10,646 nucleotides of DNA, taken from positions 1 through 10,646 of the forward strand of contig JABXJV010000367.1 in NCBI GenBank assembly GCA_013375355.1, written 5' to 3'. Shown piece after piece: positions 1 to 5,951 of the stretch. The stretch is from Candidatus Helarchaeota archaeon (GTDB taxonomy: Archaea; Asgardarchaeota; Lokiarchaeia; Helarchaeales; JABXJV01). The translations under genes were made by a program, and so were the position numbers. Every line of letters starts with the position of its first letter. The first letter of the stretch is position 1. Under the pieces are notes generated by a model. It ran no database searches, was not told the origin of the DNA, and saw nothing but the letters and a program-made list of their open reading frames with translations.

Positions 1-1
1 A

Positions 2-103
2 GTCCTGAAAGAGACGAGATGCTTTTTGAGGGGAGATAATTACGGAGAGCAGACTTTATTCTTTTATCCTAAAGAAGAGGAAACAGAAGAAACATTAGAG
101 TAA
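2..103 (+). CDS. C-terminal end of an unidentified protein (5' end outside window)
   Basis: One frame is open from the left edge to a TAA at 101-103 and gives 33 residues, including the plausible folded-protein stretch RGDNYGEQTLFFYP and an acidic tail (EEETEETLE). The other two plus frames stop early (TGA at base 6, TAA at base 37). A drop in G+C and a T-rich run begin right after the stop, as expected at a gene end. I do not recognise the family. A purine-biosynthesis role is tempting because purH follows, but nothing in the 33 residues shows it. The purH start lies 149 bases downstream with its own candidate promoter, so co-transcription is uncertain. Confidence 0.55.
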   Translation, partial: VLKETRCFLRGDNYGEQTLFFYPKEEETEETLE

Positions 104-104
104 A

Positions 105-118
105 TTTTTTCTCTTTTT
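105..118 (+). terminator. U-rich archaeal-type terminator candidate
   Basis: A pyrimidine run, TTTTTTCTCTTTTT, starts one base after the upstream stop codon. Archaeal transcription commonly ends on U-rich tracts without a strong hairpin. This fits, but the whole gap is AT-rich, so the call is modest. Confidence 0.35.
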
Positions 119-126
119 CAAATTTT

Positions 127-148
127 ATTAATTTTTTAAAAAATTAAT
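127..148. repeat. 22-base perfect A/T palindrome
   Basis: The sequence reads ATTAATTTTTT followed by its exact reverse complement AAAAAATTAAT, with no loop. It sits between the upstream gene end and purH. It could be part of a terminator or a symmetric protein-binding site ahead of purH. Because it contains only A and T in a very AT-rich gap, chance is a real possibility. Confidence 0.4.
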
Positions 149-177
149 AGTCTATTTCTCGACAAAATATAATTAGT

Positions 178-186
178 AATATAAAT
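178..186 (+). promoter_or_regulatory. Candidate TATA box for purH
   Basis: The sequence AATATAAAT resembles an archaeal TATA box. Transcription starting about 25 bases downstream would leave a leader of about 45 bases before the chosen ATG at 253. A second A/T box (AAAATATAAT at 164-173) is an alternative. AT richness makes such matches easy to find. Confidence 0.27.
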
Positions 187-252
187 TTTCAAGAAAAAAA
201 ATAGCTTGGAAAATTATTTGAAATATTTTTTAAATGAATGGGAAGAATAGCC

Positions 253-1812
253 ATGATAAAATTAAAACTGGCACTCATTAGTGTTTCAGATAAAACTGGA
301 ATTAATGAATTTGCTAAAGGTTTAAAGAAATTTGGAATTGAAATAATTTCAACTGGCAGCACTGCAAAAATAATAAAAGAAGCAAATATAGAAGTTAAAG
401 AAGTATCAGAAATTACAAATTTTCCTGAAATGCTTGATGGAAGAGTAAAAACTCTGCACCCAATCATTCATGGGGGAATATTGGCTGTTAAGTCCAAACT
501 TGAGCATATGAGGCAATTATATGCACACAAGATTAAACCGATTGATTTGGTAGTAGTTAATCTCTATCCATTTGAAAAAACAATTTCAGCTAACTATGAA
601 GATATTGAAAACGCTATTGAAAATATTGACATAGGTGGACCTACACTAATTCGAGCTGCAGCTAAAAATCATCAATCAGTAGTTGTTATCGTTAATAAAA
701 ATAGATACCCCGAAATAATTAAAGAAATGGAAAAAAATAATGGGGAGATAAGTTTAGAAACACGAAAAAAATTAGCTACTGAGGCATTTCAACATACGGC
801 TTCATATGATAATATAATTTTTAATTATTTTAATGCTCAAATTTCTCCAATTGAAGAATTATTCCCAAAAAAATTGAATCTAATCTATACTAAAAAGCAA
901 GATTTACGCTATGGAGAAAACCCTCATCAAAAAGCTGCTTTTTATATTGAACCGTATATTAGAGAAATTTCTGTTGCAAATTCTGTCCAATTACATGGAA
1001 AAGAACTTTCATATAATAATATTATTGATTTAGATGCAGCTTTAAATATTATTAGGGAATTTAAAGAAATTGCTGCAGTTGTAATTAAACATACAAATCC
1101 TTGTGGTTGCGCATTAGGTTCAAATATCTTAGAAGCATATAAAAAAGCGCGTGAATGCGATCCAAAATCAGCATTTGGCAGTATTGTGGGAATAAATCGA
1201 AAATTAGATAATCTTACAGCAAAAGAAATTACATCAACTTTTGTTGAAGCAGTTATATGTCCTGATTACACAGAAGAAGCTTTAAATATTCTTAAAACTA
1301 AAAAAAATCTTCGAATATTAAAAACAGGTCCTATTCCATTAGGTGAGCCATCTAAAGATTTAGACATTAAGAAAGTTGTAGGGGGTATTTTAGTTCAAGA
1401 TCGTGATATTAAAGAAATAGCTGAATCAGATCTTAAAGTAGTCACAAAGAAAAAACCTACAAATTCTCAAATTAAAGAATTATTATTTGGATGGAAAGTT
1501 CTAAAACACGTCAAGTCCAATGCAATCTTGTTTATAAAAGATTTTGCTACTATCGGGGTCGGAGCTGGGCAAATGAAAAGGGTTGATTCTGTAAAGATTG
1601 CTGCAATGAAGGCGGAAAATAGAGCCCAAAATAGTGTCATGGCATCCGATGCTTTCTTTCCATTTAGAGATGGTATTGATGAGGCAGTAAAGGTTGGAAT
1701 CGAGTCAGTTATTCAACCTGGAGGATCAGTTAGAGATAAAGAAGTTATTGAAGCAGCAGAGGAACTTGGAATTTCCATGGTTTTTACTGGAATTCGATGT
1801 TTTAAACACTAA
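253..1812 (+). CDS. purH: Bifunctional AICAR transformylase / IMP cyclohydrolase (PurH)
   Basis: PurH carries out the last two steps of IMP synthesis in the cytosol: formylation of AICAR from a 10-formyl-pterin, then ring closure. The N-terminal IMP cyclohydrolase (MGS-like) domain shows LISVSDKTG (8-16), STGST (33-37), LDGRVKTLHP (61-70) and IDIGGPTLIRAAAKNH (125-140). The transformylase part shows DLRYGENPHQ (217-226), the catalytic Lys-His pair of KHTNPCG (K279, H280), SAFGSIVG, KSNAI, GVGAGQMKRVDS (435-446), SDAFFPFRDGID (465-476) and IQPGGSVRD (487-495). The C-terminus is FTGIRCFKH, close to the usual FTGxRHFRH. Its 519 residues match bacterial PurH. I chose ATG 253 because PurH normally begins a few residues before LISVSDKTG; an in-frame ATG at 238 would add five residues. 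Neither start has a strong Shine-Dalgarno site. Many archaea use PurP/PurO instead, so this is a bacterial-type route. Confidence 0.96.
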   Translation: MIKLKLALISVSDKTGINEFAKGLKKFGIEIISTGSTAKIIKEANIEVKEVSEITNFPEMLDGRVKTLHPIIHGGILAVKSKLEHMRQLYAHKIKPIDLVVVNLYPFEKTISANYEDIENAIENIDIGGPTLIRAAAKNHQSVVVIVNKNRYPEIIKEMEKNNGEISLETRKKLATEAFQHTASYDNIIFNYFNAQISPIEELFPKKLNLIYTKKQDLRYGENPHQKAAFYIEPYIREISVANSVQLHGKELSYNNIIDLDAALNIIREFKEIAAVVIKHTNPCGCALGSNILEAYKKARECDPKSAFGSIVGINRKLDNLTAKEITSTFVEAVICPDYTEEALNILKTKKNLRILKTGPIPLGEPSKDLDIKKVVGGILVQDRDIKEIAESDLKVVTKKKPTNSQIKELLFGWKVLKHVKSNAILFIKDFATIGVGAGQMKRVDSVKIAAMKAENRAQNSVMASDAFFPFRDGIDEAVKVGIESVIQPGGSVRDKEVIEAAEELGISMVFTGIRCFKH

Positions 1813-1907
1813 TATACTTTAAACATTTTTTGAAATAAAAACAGTTAATATTTTTAAATTTAAATTTAATAAAATAATAATTAATTATAAAATTCGAGTG
1901 GTTTTTA

Positions 1908-3071
1908 ATGAGTGAAGATATTGTATATCGCGAATTACAACAACATCTTGATAATATGCCTGTTGGGTTTCCAGCTACGAAATCTGGCATAGAGATACGG
2001 ATTTTAAAGCATCTCTTCACCCCTGAAGAGGCAAAGATCGCAACAAGGCTAAAATTCTCTCCAAAACCTTCTGAACCTTTAGAGAGCATTTATGAACGAG
2101 TAAAGGACTTAGGAATCTCAATCGAAGAGTTGGAAAAGATTCTAGATGGTATGGTCGAGAAAGGAACTATTCATTACAAAAAGGAAGGAGATAAAAAACT
2201 CTATAATAATATGTTATTTGCGATTGGAATCTATGAACTCCAATTAGATCGGCTTTCGAAAGAATTTATGGAAGACTTTTATAAATATGCCTTTGAGGGA
2301 TACGGATTGGCACTTTTTCGAACAAGAACGCCTCAATTACGAACTATTCCTCTAGAAGAAAGTATTTCACCTGGAAATTACGTGGGTAATTACGATAACT
2401 TAAAAGAAATGATTGAAAATACTGAGGGACCAATATCTGTGCAAACTTGTATTTGTCGTCAAGCCACAGAAATCGTGGGACGACCTTGTAAGGTAACTTC
2501 ACGGAAAGAAACTTGTTTTTCATTTGGAGATTATGCCCAAATGAGGATAGATCTAGGATCCAGTCGTCTTGTTAGTAAGGAAGAGGCTCTTAAAATTATT
2601 CGTCAAAATGAAGAAGATGGATTAGTTTTACAACCAACAAACTCTTTAGAACTAGAATATATGTGTAATTGTTGTGCATGTTGCTGTGGATTATTATCAG
2701 GTATGAGTTTACTTCCCAAACCAGCAGAATATTTCGCAACTAATTATTATGCGGAAATTGATCCTGAATTGTGTTCAGGATGTGCTACATGCATGGATCG
2801 TTGCCAAATGCAAGCTTTAAAAATTGTTGACGATATCTCAACGGTAAATAGGGACAGATGCATTGGATGTGGGTTATGTGTTCCTACATGTCCATCAGAA
2901 GCAATTCAACTCCAAGTGAAAGATAAAGAAGTGGCCCCTCCAGCTACTATGGACGAATTATATGCAAAAATAATGGATGAAAAAACCAAAATTATCAAAG
3001 AAGAAGAGGAAAAAAGAGAAAAAAGAAGGAAGAGAAGAGAGGAAAGAAAAATGAAGGCAACTATGAAATAA
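1908..3071 (+). CDS. Multi-cysteine 4Fe-4S protein with winged-helix-like N-terminus, copy 1
   Basis: This is a 387-residue redox protein with no signal peptide or membrane segment, so it is probably cytosolic. Residues about 25-115 look like a winged-helix domain (RILKHLFTPEEAKIATRL, then ISIEELEKILDGMVEKG and a GIYELQ segment). A first cysteine set follows, C181, C183, C194 and C203. Next is a dense block CNCCACCCG (C253, 255, 256, 258, 259, 260), then two classic ferredoxin motifs: CxxCxxCxxxC at 289-299 and CxxCxxCxxxCP at 318-329. The tail (361-387) is very charged and basic. The two ferredoxin motifs should bind two 4Fe-4S clusters (family knowledge); the extra ten cysteines imply further metal sites (inference). 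I recall similar proteins annotated only as 4Fe-4S binding proteins in archaea and Desulfobacterota-type bacteria. The electron partner is unknown. A weak GTGG lies upstream of the ATG. It follows purH by 95 bases. Confidence 0.85.
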   Translation: MSEDIVYRELQQHLDNMPVGFPATKSGIEIRILKHLFTPEEAKIATRLKFSPKPSEPLESIYERVKDLGISIEELEKILDGMVEKGTIHYKKEGDKKLYNNMLFAIGIYELQLDRLSKEFMEDFYKYAFEGYGLALFRTRTPQLRTIPLEESISPGNYVGNYDNLKEMIENTEGPISVQTCICRQATEIVGRPCKVTSRKETCFSFGDYAQMRIDLGSSRLVSKEEALKIIRQNEEDGLVLQPTNSLELEYMCNCCACCCGLLSGMSLLPKPAEYFATNYYAEIDPELCSGCATCMDRCQMQALKIVDDISTVNRDRCIGCGLCVPTCPSEAIQLQVKDKEVAPPATMDELYAKIMDEKTKIIKEEEEKREKRRKRREERKMKATMK

Positions 3072-3111
3072 TCAAATAAACTTTACCTTTTTAACTTTAT
3101 TTTTTTAAGAA
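3072..3111 (+). repeat. 40-base 3' flank, copy 1, with U-rich terminator candidate
   Basis: This segment starts right after the stop codon of the first ferredoxin gene and recurs after the second at 4398-4437. They differ only at 3097 (T) versus 4423 (C). It holds two T-runs, CCTTTTTAACTTTATTTTTTT in part, typical of archaeal U-rich termination. The match ends sharply at 3111, where a purH-like fragment begins, marking a probable duplication junction. Confidence 0.75.
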
Positions 3112-3168
3112 GGCAAATGAAAAGAGTTGAAACCTGGAAGGACAATAAGGGATAGAGAAGTTAATAGA
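3112..3168 (+). pseudogene. purH: Decayed remnant of a second purH 3' end
   Basis: Bases 3112-3130 match purH 1568-1586 at 18 of 19 positions (GGCAAATGAAAAGAGTTGA versus GGCAAATGAAAAGGGTTGA), the GQMKRV segment. Directly after, 3133-3172 aligns without gaps to purH 1717-1756 at 29 of 40 positions. In one frame it reads PGRTIRDREV against PGGSVRDKEV in PurH. The two pieces are in the same order as in purH, but about 130 bases are missing between them, they lie in different frames, and stops follow. This fits a leftover from a tandem duplication that copied the purH 3' end along with the ferredoxin gene. Homology is judged by eye; the first block plus the conserved order and position are the main support. 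Confidence 0.6.
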
Positions 3169-3236
3169 ACAGATAAATATTTTTTAAATTAATTTTAATC
3201 GTATGATAATTATTTATTAAATTTAAGGGTAATTAA
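3169..3236 (+). repeat. Diverged copy of the region upstream of ferredoxin copy 1
   Basis: Starting at ACAG (3169), this stretch can be aligned with 1841-1907, the segment just before the first ferredoxin ATG, at roughly two thirds of positions with a few single-base gaps. Shared pieces include ATATTTTT-AAATT and ATAATTA-TTA-TAAA. Both should hold the promoter and ribosome binding region of their gene. The composition is nearly all A/T, so the alignment alone is weak. It gains weight from lying in the position predicted by the tandem-duplication reading. Confidence 0.4.
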
Positions 3237-4397
3237 ATGACTGAAGATATTGTATATCGTAAATTACAACAACATTTAGATAAAATGCCTGTTGGATATC
3301 CTCCCACGAAGTCAGGAATAGAAATACGCATATTAAAGAGACTCTTCACCACTGAAGAAGCTAAAATCGCAACTAGGCTAAAATTTTCTCCAAAACCTTC
3401 TGAACCTTTAGAGAATATTTATGAACGGATAAAAGACTTAGGTTATTCAATTGAAGAATTAGAAAAAAAATTAGATAATATGGTTAAGAAGGGACTTATT
3501 CATTCCAAAAAAGAAGGAGATAAAAAACTTTACAATAATATGCTTTGGGCGATTGGAATCTATGAATTACAAATAGATCAACTTTCAAAAGAATTCCTCG
3601 AAGATCTTTTTAGACATGCTGTTGAGAGTTTCAGATTAACATCTGGATTTAAAACCCCTCAATTACGAGTTATTCCTTTAGAACAAAGTATATCATCTGA
3701 AAAACTCGTTGGGAATTATGATGATTTAAAAGAGCTAATTAAAAATACAGAGGGTCCAATAACTGTACAAACTTGCATATGTCGTAAAGGTTTAGAAATT
3801 GTAGGAAGACCTTGTAAAGTAACTTCTCGCCATGAAACATGCTTTGCATTTGGAGATTTTGCTCAATCAGAATTAAACGTAGGTTTAGGTCGCTCTATTA
3901 GTAAGGAAGAAGCTCTTAAAATTATTCGTCAAAATGAAGAAGATGGGTTAGTCTTACAACCAACAAACTCTTTAGATCTAGAATATATCTGTAACTGTTG
4001 TAGATGTTGTTGCTCAGTTTTAACAGGTATGAATCTACTTCCCAAACCAGTAGAATATTTCGCAACAAATTATTATGCGGAAATTGATTCTAAATTGTGT
4101 TCCGGATGTGGTACATGTATTGATCGTTGTCAAATGCAAGCTTTAAAATTTATTAACGATATTTCAATAGTAAATAGGGATAGATGTATTGGTTGTGGTT
4201 TGTGCGTCACTACTTGTCCATCAGAGGCAATACAACTCCAACCAAAAGATAAAGAAATGACCCCTCCAGCTACTTTGGACGAATTATATGCGAAAATAAT
4301 GGTTGAAAAAACTGAAATTATCAAAGCAGAAAAGGAAAAGAGAGAAAGAAGAAGGAAAAGAAGAGAAGAAAGAAAGATGAAGGCAACAATAAAATAA
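3237..4397 (+). CDS. Multi-cysteine 4Fe-4S protein with winged-helix-like N-terminus, copy 2
   Basis: This 386-residue paralog of the preceding iron-sulfur protein is about 78% identical by a hand count (about 303 of 387). All 18 cysteines are kept: C180, C182, C193, C202; the block CNCCRCCC (C252, 254, 255, 257, 258, 259); and the ferredoxin motifs at 288-298 and 317-327. The main divergence is at residues 121-140 (helix after the winged-helix-like part) and around 207-221, just after the first cysteine set. These regions could set partner choice. The strict cysteine conservation indicates that both copies are functional (inference). The N-terminal domain, the charged tail (RRRKRREERK) and the 3' flank are shared. 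ATG 3237 aligns with the start of copy 1; an AAGGGTAA stretch upstream gives only a weak Shine-Dalgarno match. Its own terminator copy follows and meets a convergent gene. Confidence 0.85.
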   Translation: MTEDIVYRKLQQHLDKMPVGYPPTKSGIEIRILKRLFTTEEAKIATRLKFSPKPSEPLENIYERIKDLGYSIEELEKKLDNMVKKGLIHSKKEGDKKLYNNMLWAIGIYELQIDQLSKEFLEDLFRHAVESFRLTSGFKTPQLRVIPLEQSISSEKLVGNYDDLKELIKNTEGPITVQTCICRKGLEIVGRPCKVTSRHETCFAFGDFAQSELNVGLGRSISKEEALKIIRQNEEDGLVLQPTNSLDLEYICNCCRCCCSVLTGMNLLPKPVEYFATNYYAEIDSKLCSGCGTCIDRCQMQALKFINDISIVNRDRCIGCGLCVTTCPSEAIQLQPKDKEMTPPATLDELYAKIMVEKTEIIKAEKEKRERRRKRREERKMKATIK

Positions 4398-4437
4398 TCA
4401 AATAAACTTTACCTTTTTAACTCTATTTTTTTAAGAA
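4398..4437 (+). repeat. 40-base 3' flank, copy 2, overlapping the end of the convergent gene
   Basis: This is the second copy of the ferredoxin 3' flank, 39 of 40 bases identical to 3072-3111. The TAA of the minus-strand membrane protein gene (4431-4433 on the plus strand) lies inside it, so the T-runs that probably end the ferredoxin transcript sit 2-25 bases past that stop in the opposing direction. After 4437 the two copies diverge completely. Confidence 0.75.
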
Positions 4438-4997
4438 TTATTAGTTTTTTTCATTTGTAATTTTAACCTAACTAAATAAATTATATTTCTAATTGTATTT
4501 ATCAAACCGAAGAAAAAAATCCCAAATGTAATCATAAAAAGGTAGGATGTATTAGAATTTTCCAAGAAAACGTTAAAAGAAAAAGAGACTGTTTGAAAGA
4601 AAAAAAACCAAATTAACATATTAGGGACACAAAATACTAAGAATGGAGTTATTTCATCAAGAACAATGTTTCGAAATTTATCAACCTTTGAAATTCCATT
4701 TTTCAGCATATTAGTATATTCTTCTTCACCAATTCCTTTAACGAGCCAAGATCCTGAAATATTATGAGCTGCAGTAAGAAAACTATAAACAAAAATAAAT
4801 ATTGTGAAAGTATTAAAAAATGCCCCTAAGATGATTAAAGGAGCTTGTAGAATAATTCCACCTATCCAGCCTAGTTTCTTAACAAGATAATTCGTCTCCA
4901 ACTCTAATTTCGGTGTAACTCTATATGTAGCCCATATGTCAAGAAATCTTCCAAATGAAATAATTAGACAATTGATTATGTATTCTATAAAATCCAT
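4431..4997 (-). CDS. Multi-pass membrane protein of unknown function
   Basis: This is a 188-residue hydrophobic protein with four or five likely membrane segments, at about residues 5-22, 43-62, 63-80, 116-140 and 152-178. After the first segment is a polar stretch, GRFLDIWATYRVTPKLELET (16-35), then a KKLGW motif. I recall similar D/T/TP-x-LELE-x-GW patterns in uncharacterised archaeal membrane proteins, but I cannot name a family. A central loop (82-110) is charged and probably cytoplasmic. I chose the ATG at 4995-4997; a TTG at 5004-5006 would add three residues. Neither has a clear Shine-Dalgarno site, which fits a short-leader transcript from the candidate TATA at 5032-5039. The gene is convergent with the second ferredoxin and divergent from the folP-like gene, so it is its own transcription unit. 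Confidence 0.75.
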   Translation of the reverse strand: MDFIEYIINCLIISFGRFLDIWATYRVTPKLELETNYLVKKLGWIGGIILQAPLIILGAFFNTFTIFIFVYSFLTAAHNISGSWLVKGIGEEEYTNMLKNGISKVDKFRNIVLDEITPFLVFCVPNMLIWFFFFQTVSFSFNVFLENSNTSYLFMITFGIFFFGLINTIRNIIYLVRLKLQMKKTNNS

Positions 4998-5031
4998 TGA
5001 GATCAATCGTGGTTTATATTAACTGTAAAAG

Positions 5032-5039
5032 CTTATAAA
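5032..5039 (-). promoter_or_regulatory. Candidate TATA box for the minus-strand membrane protein
   Basis: Read on the minus strand this is TTTATAAG. It ends 34 bases before the ATG at 4997, so a start 25 bases downstream would leave a leader of only about 10-15 bases, typical of archaeal single genes without a Shine-Dalgarno site. Confidence 0.4.
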
Positions 5040-5059
5040 GAAAGATTTAAAAAAAACAT

Positions 5060-5067
5060 CTTATACT
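5060..5067 (+). promoter_or_regulatory. Candidate TATA box for the folP-cofE pair
   Basis: The sequence CTTATACT follows an A-rich run (5049-5057) that could serve as a BRE-like element. The spacing would put transcription start near 5090 and leave about 20 bases before the ATG at 5109. It is divergent from the candidate box at 5032-5039. Confidence 0.33.
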
Positions 5068-5108
5068 TTTTTCATTTTATTACATCATATTCTATGGATT
5101 AGAAATAA

Positions 5109-5942
5109 ATGAATTCTATTAATTCAAAAATTGTAAATTTAAAAATAGGTGATTCTTATCCTGTCCGAACCATGGGGATAATTAACTTAAGTAAAGAATC
5201 ATTTTACAAAGGATCTGTAGTAACTCAAGACAATCTTATAGATACAGTGAAATTAATGGAGGATGAGGGAGCAGATTTTCTAGATATTGGTGCAAGGTCT
5301 ACTGCACCCGGTGTGGAATCGATTTCAATTAAAGAAGAAGAGGAAGGGCTAATACCTGCATTAAGAAAAATATTAGATATAACTAATTGTCTTATATCCA
5401 TTGATACTCAATATAATTCCGTAGCAGAAAAAGCCTTATCCCTTGGAGCACATTTAATAAATGATATAAGTGGATTAAAAACTGATTCAAAATTAGTAAA
5501 AGTTATATCAAATTATAATTGTCCAGCTATTTTAATGGCTACTAAAAAGGTACCAGGAGATTGTCACACAATTCCTGAGATTATTAGTGAATTGAAAAAA
5601 TCAATTGATATTGCTAAAAATAATGGAATTGACGAAAATAAGATTATTATTGACCCAGGTATCGGGAGGTGGGTAAGTTCAAAGACATATGAGTATAATT
5701 TACAAATTATAAAATCCCTAGAATCAGTTCGAGTCCTTAAAAAAGCCATTTTAGTTGGGATTTCTCGTAAATCATTTATTGGTGATGTTCTTAATATTCC
5801 AGATCCTGCAAATCGATTAAATGGTTCACTTGCTGCAACAGTCATTGCAGTTTATAACGGTGCTCATATAATTCGAACGCATGATGTAAGGGCTCAAATC
5901 GAGATGGTAAAAATGGCAAAGGCATTTCGAATGAGTAAATGA
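5109..5942 (+). CDS. folP: Dihydropteroate synthase, archaeal (methanopterin-type) clade
   Basis: The family is a cytosolic TIM barrel that joins a pterin pyrophosphate to an aminobenzoate acceptor: p-aminobenzoate for folate, or a ribofuranosyl-aminobenzene phosphate for methanopterin. Landmarks over 277 residues are MGIINLSKESFYKGS (22-36, the usual MGxxNxTPDSFSDGG), GADFLDIGARSTAPG (54-68, usual GGESTRPG), ISIDT (96-100), INDISG (117-122), IDPGIGRW (181-188), GISRKSFIG (217-225), RLNGSLAAT (236-244) and IIRTHDV (254-260). The SFYKGS and STAPG forms are, from memory, those of methanogen-type proteins such as MJ0301 rather than bacterial FolP. A methanopterin role is thus favoured but not proven. 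The usual Pro of the first loop is Lys here. The length is normal. The next gene starts ten bases after this stop, with its ribosome site overlapping the stop codon. Confidence 0.92.
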   Translation: MNSINSKIVNLKIGDSYPVRTMGIINLSKESFYKGSVVTQDNLIDTVKLMEDEGADFLDIGARSTAPGVESISIKEEEEGLIPALRKILDITNCLISIDTQYNSVAEKALSLGAHLINDISGLKTDSKLVKVISNYNCPAILMATKKVPGDCHTIPEIISELKKSIDIAKNNGIDENKIIIDPGIGRWVSSKTYEYNLQIIKSLESVRVLKKAILVGISRKSFIGDVLNIPDPANRLNGSLAATVIAVYNGAHIIRTHDVRAQIEMVKMAKAFRMSK

Positions 5943-5945
5943 GGA
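5941..5945 (+). promoter_or_regulatory. Shine-Dalgarno site deciding the cofE start
   Basis: GAGGA overlaps the last two bases of the folP-like stop codon and lies six bases before ATG 5952. It supports that ATG over the in-frame TTG at 5946, and suggests translational coupling of the two genes. Confidence 0.65.
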
Positions 5946-5951
5946 TTGAAA

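Noticed and set aside
189..467. Minus-strand open frame of 92 codons overlapping the purH start
   Set aside because: It is fully antisense to the strongly conserved N-terminus of PurH, has no recognisable protein features and no ribosome site; low G+C codon use easily leaves such frames open.
1802..2089. Minus-strand open frame of 95 codons across the purH/ferredoxin gap
   Set aside because: It is antisense to the conserved ferredoxin N-terminus, and its C-terminal half translates AT-rich spacer into a low-complexity peptide.
3112..3236. Possible small gene in the gap between the ferredoxins (ATG at 3117)
   Set aside because: The frame ends after about a dozen codons, and its bases are better explained as a purH remnant.
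1908..4397. Possibility that the two ferredoxin genes are an assembly duplicate
   Set aside because: About 22% amino-acid difference, a one-residue length change and many silent differences show a genuine old duplication.
4431..5006. TTG 5004-5006 as the start of the minus-strand membrane protein, and TTG starts at 5946 (cofE) and 8214 (first small membrane gene)
   Set aside because: In-frame ATG codons lie two or three codons downstream in each case; for cofE the Shine-Dalgarno spacing also favours the ATG.
5564..5845. Minus-strand open frame of 93 codons within the dihydropteroate synthase gene
   Set aside because: It mirrors conserved motifs of the plus-strand enzyme; there is no independent coding evidence.
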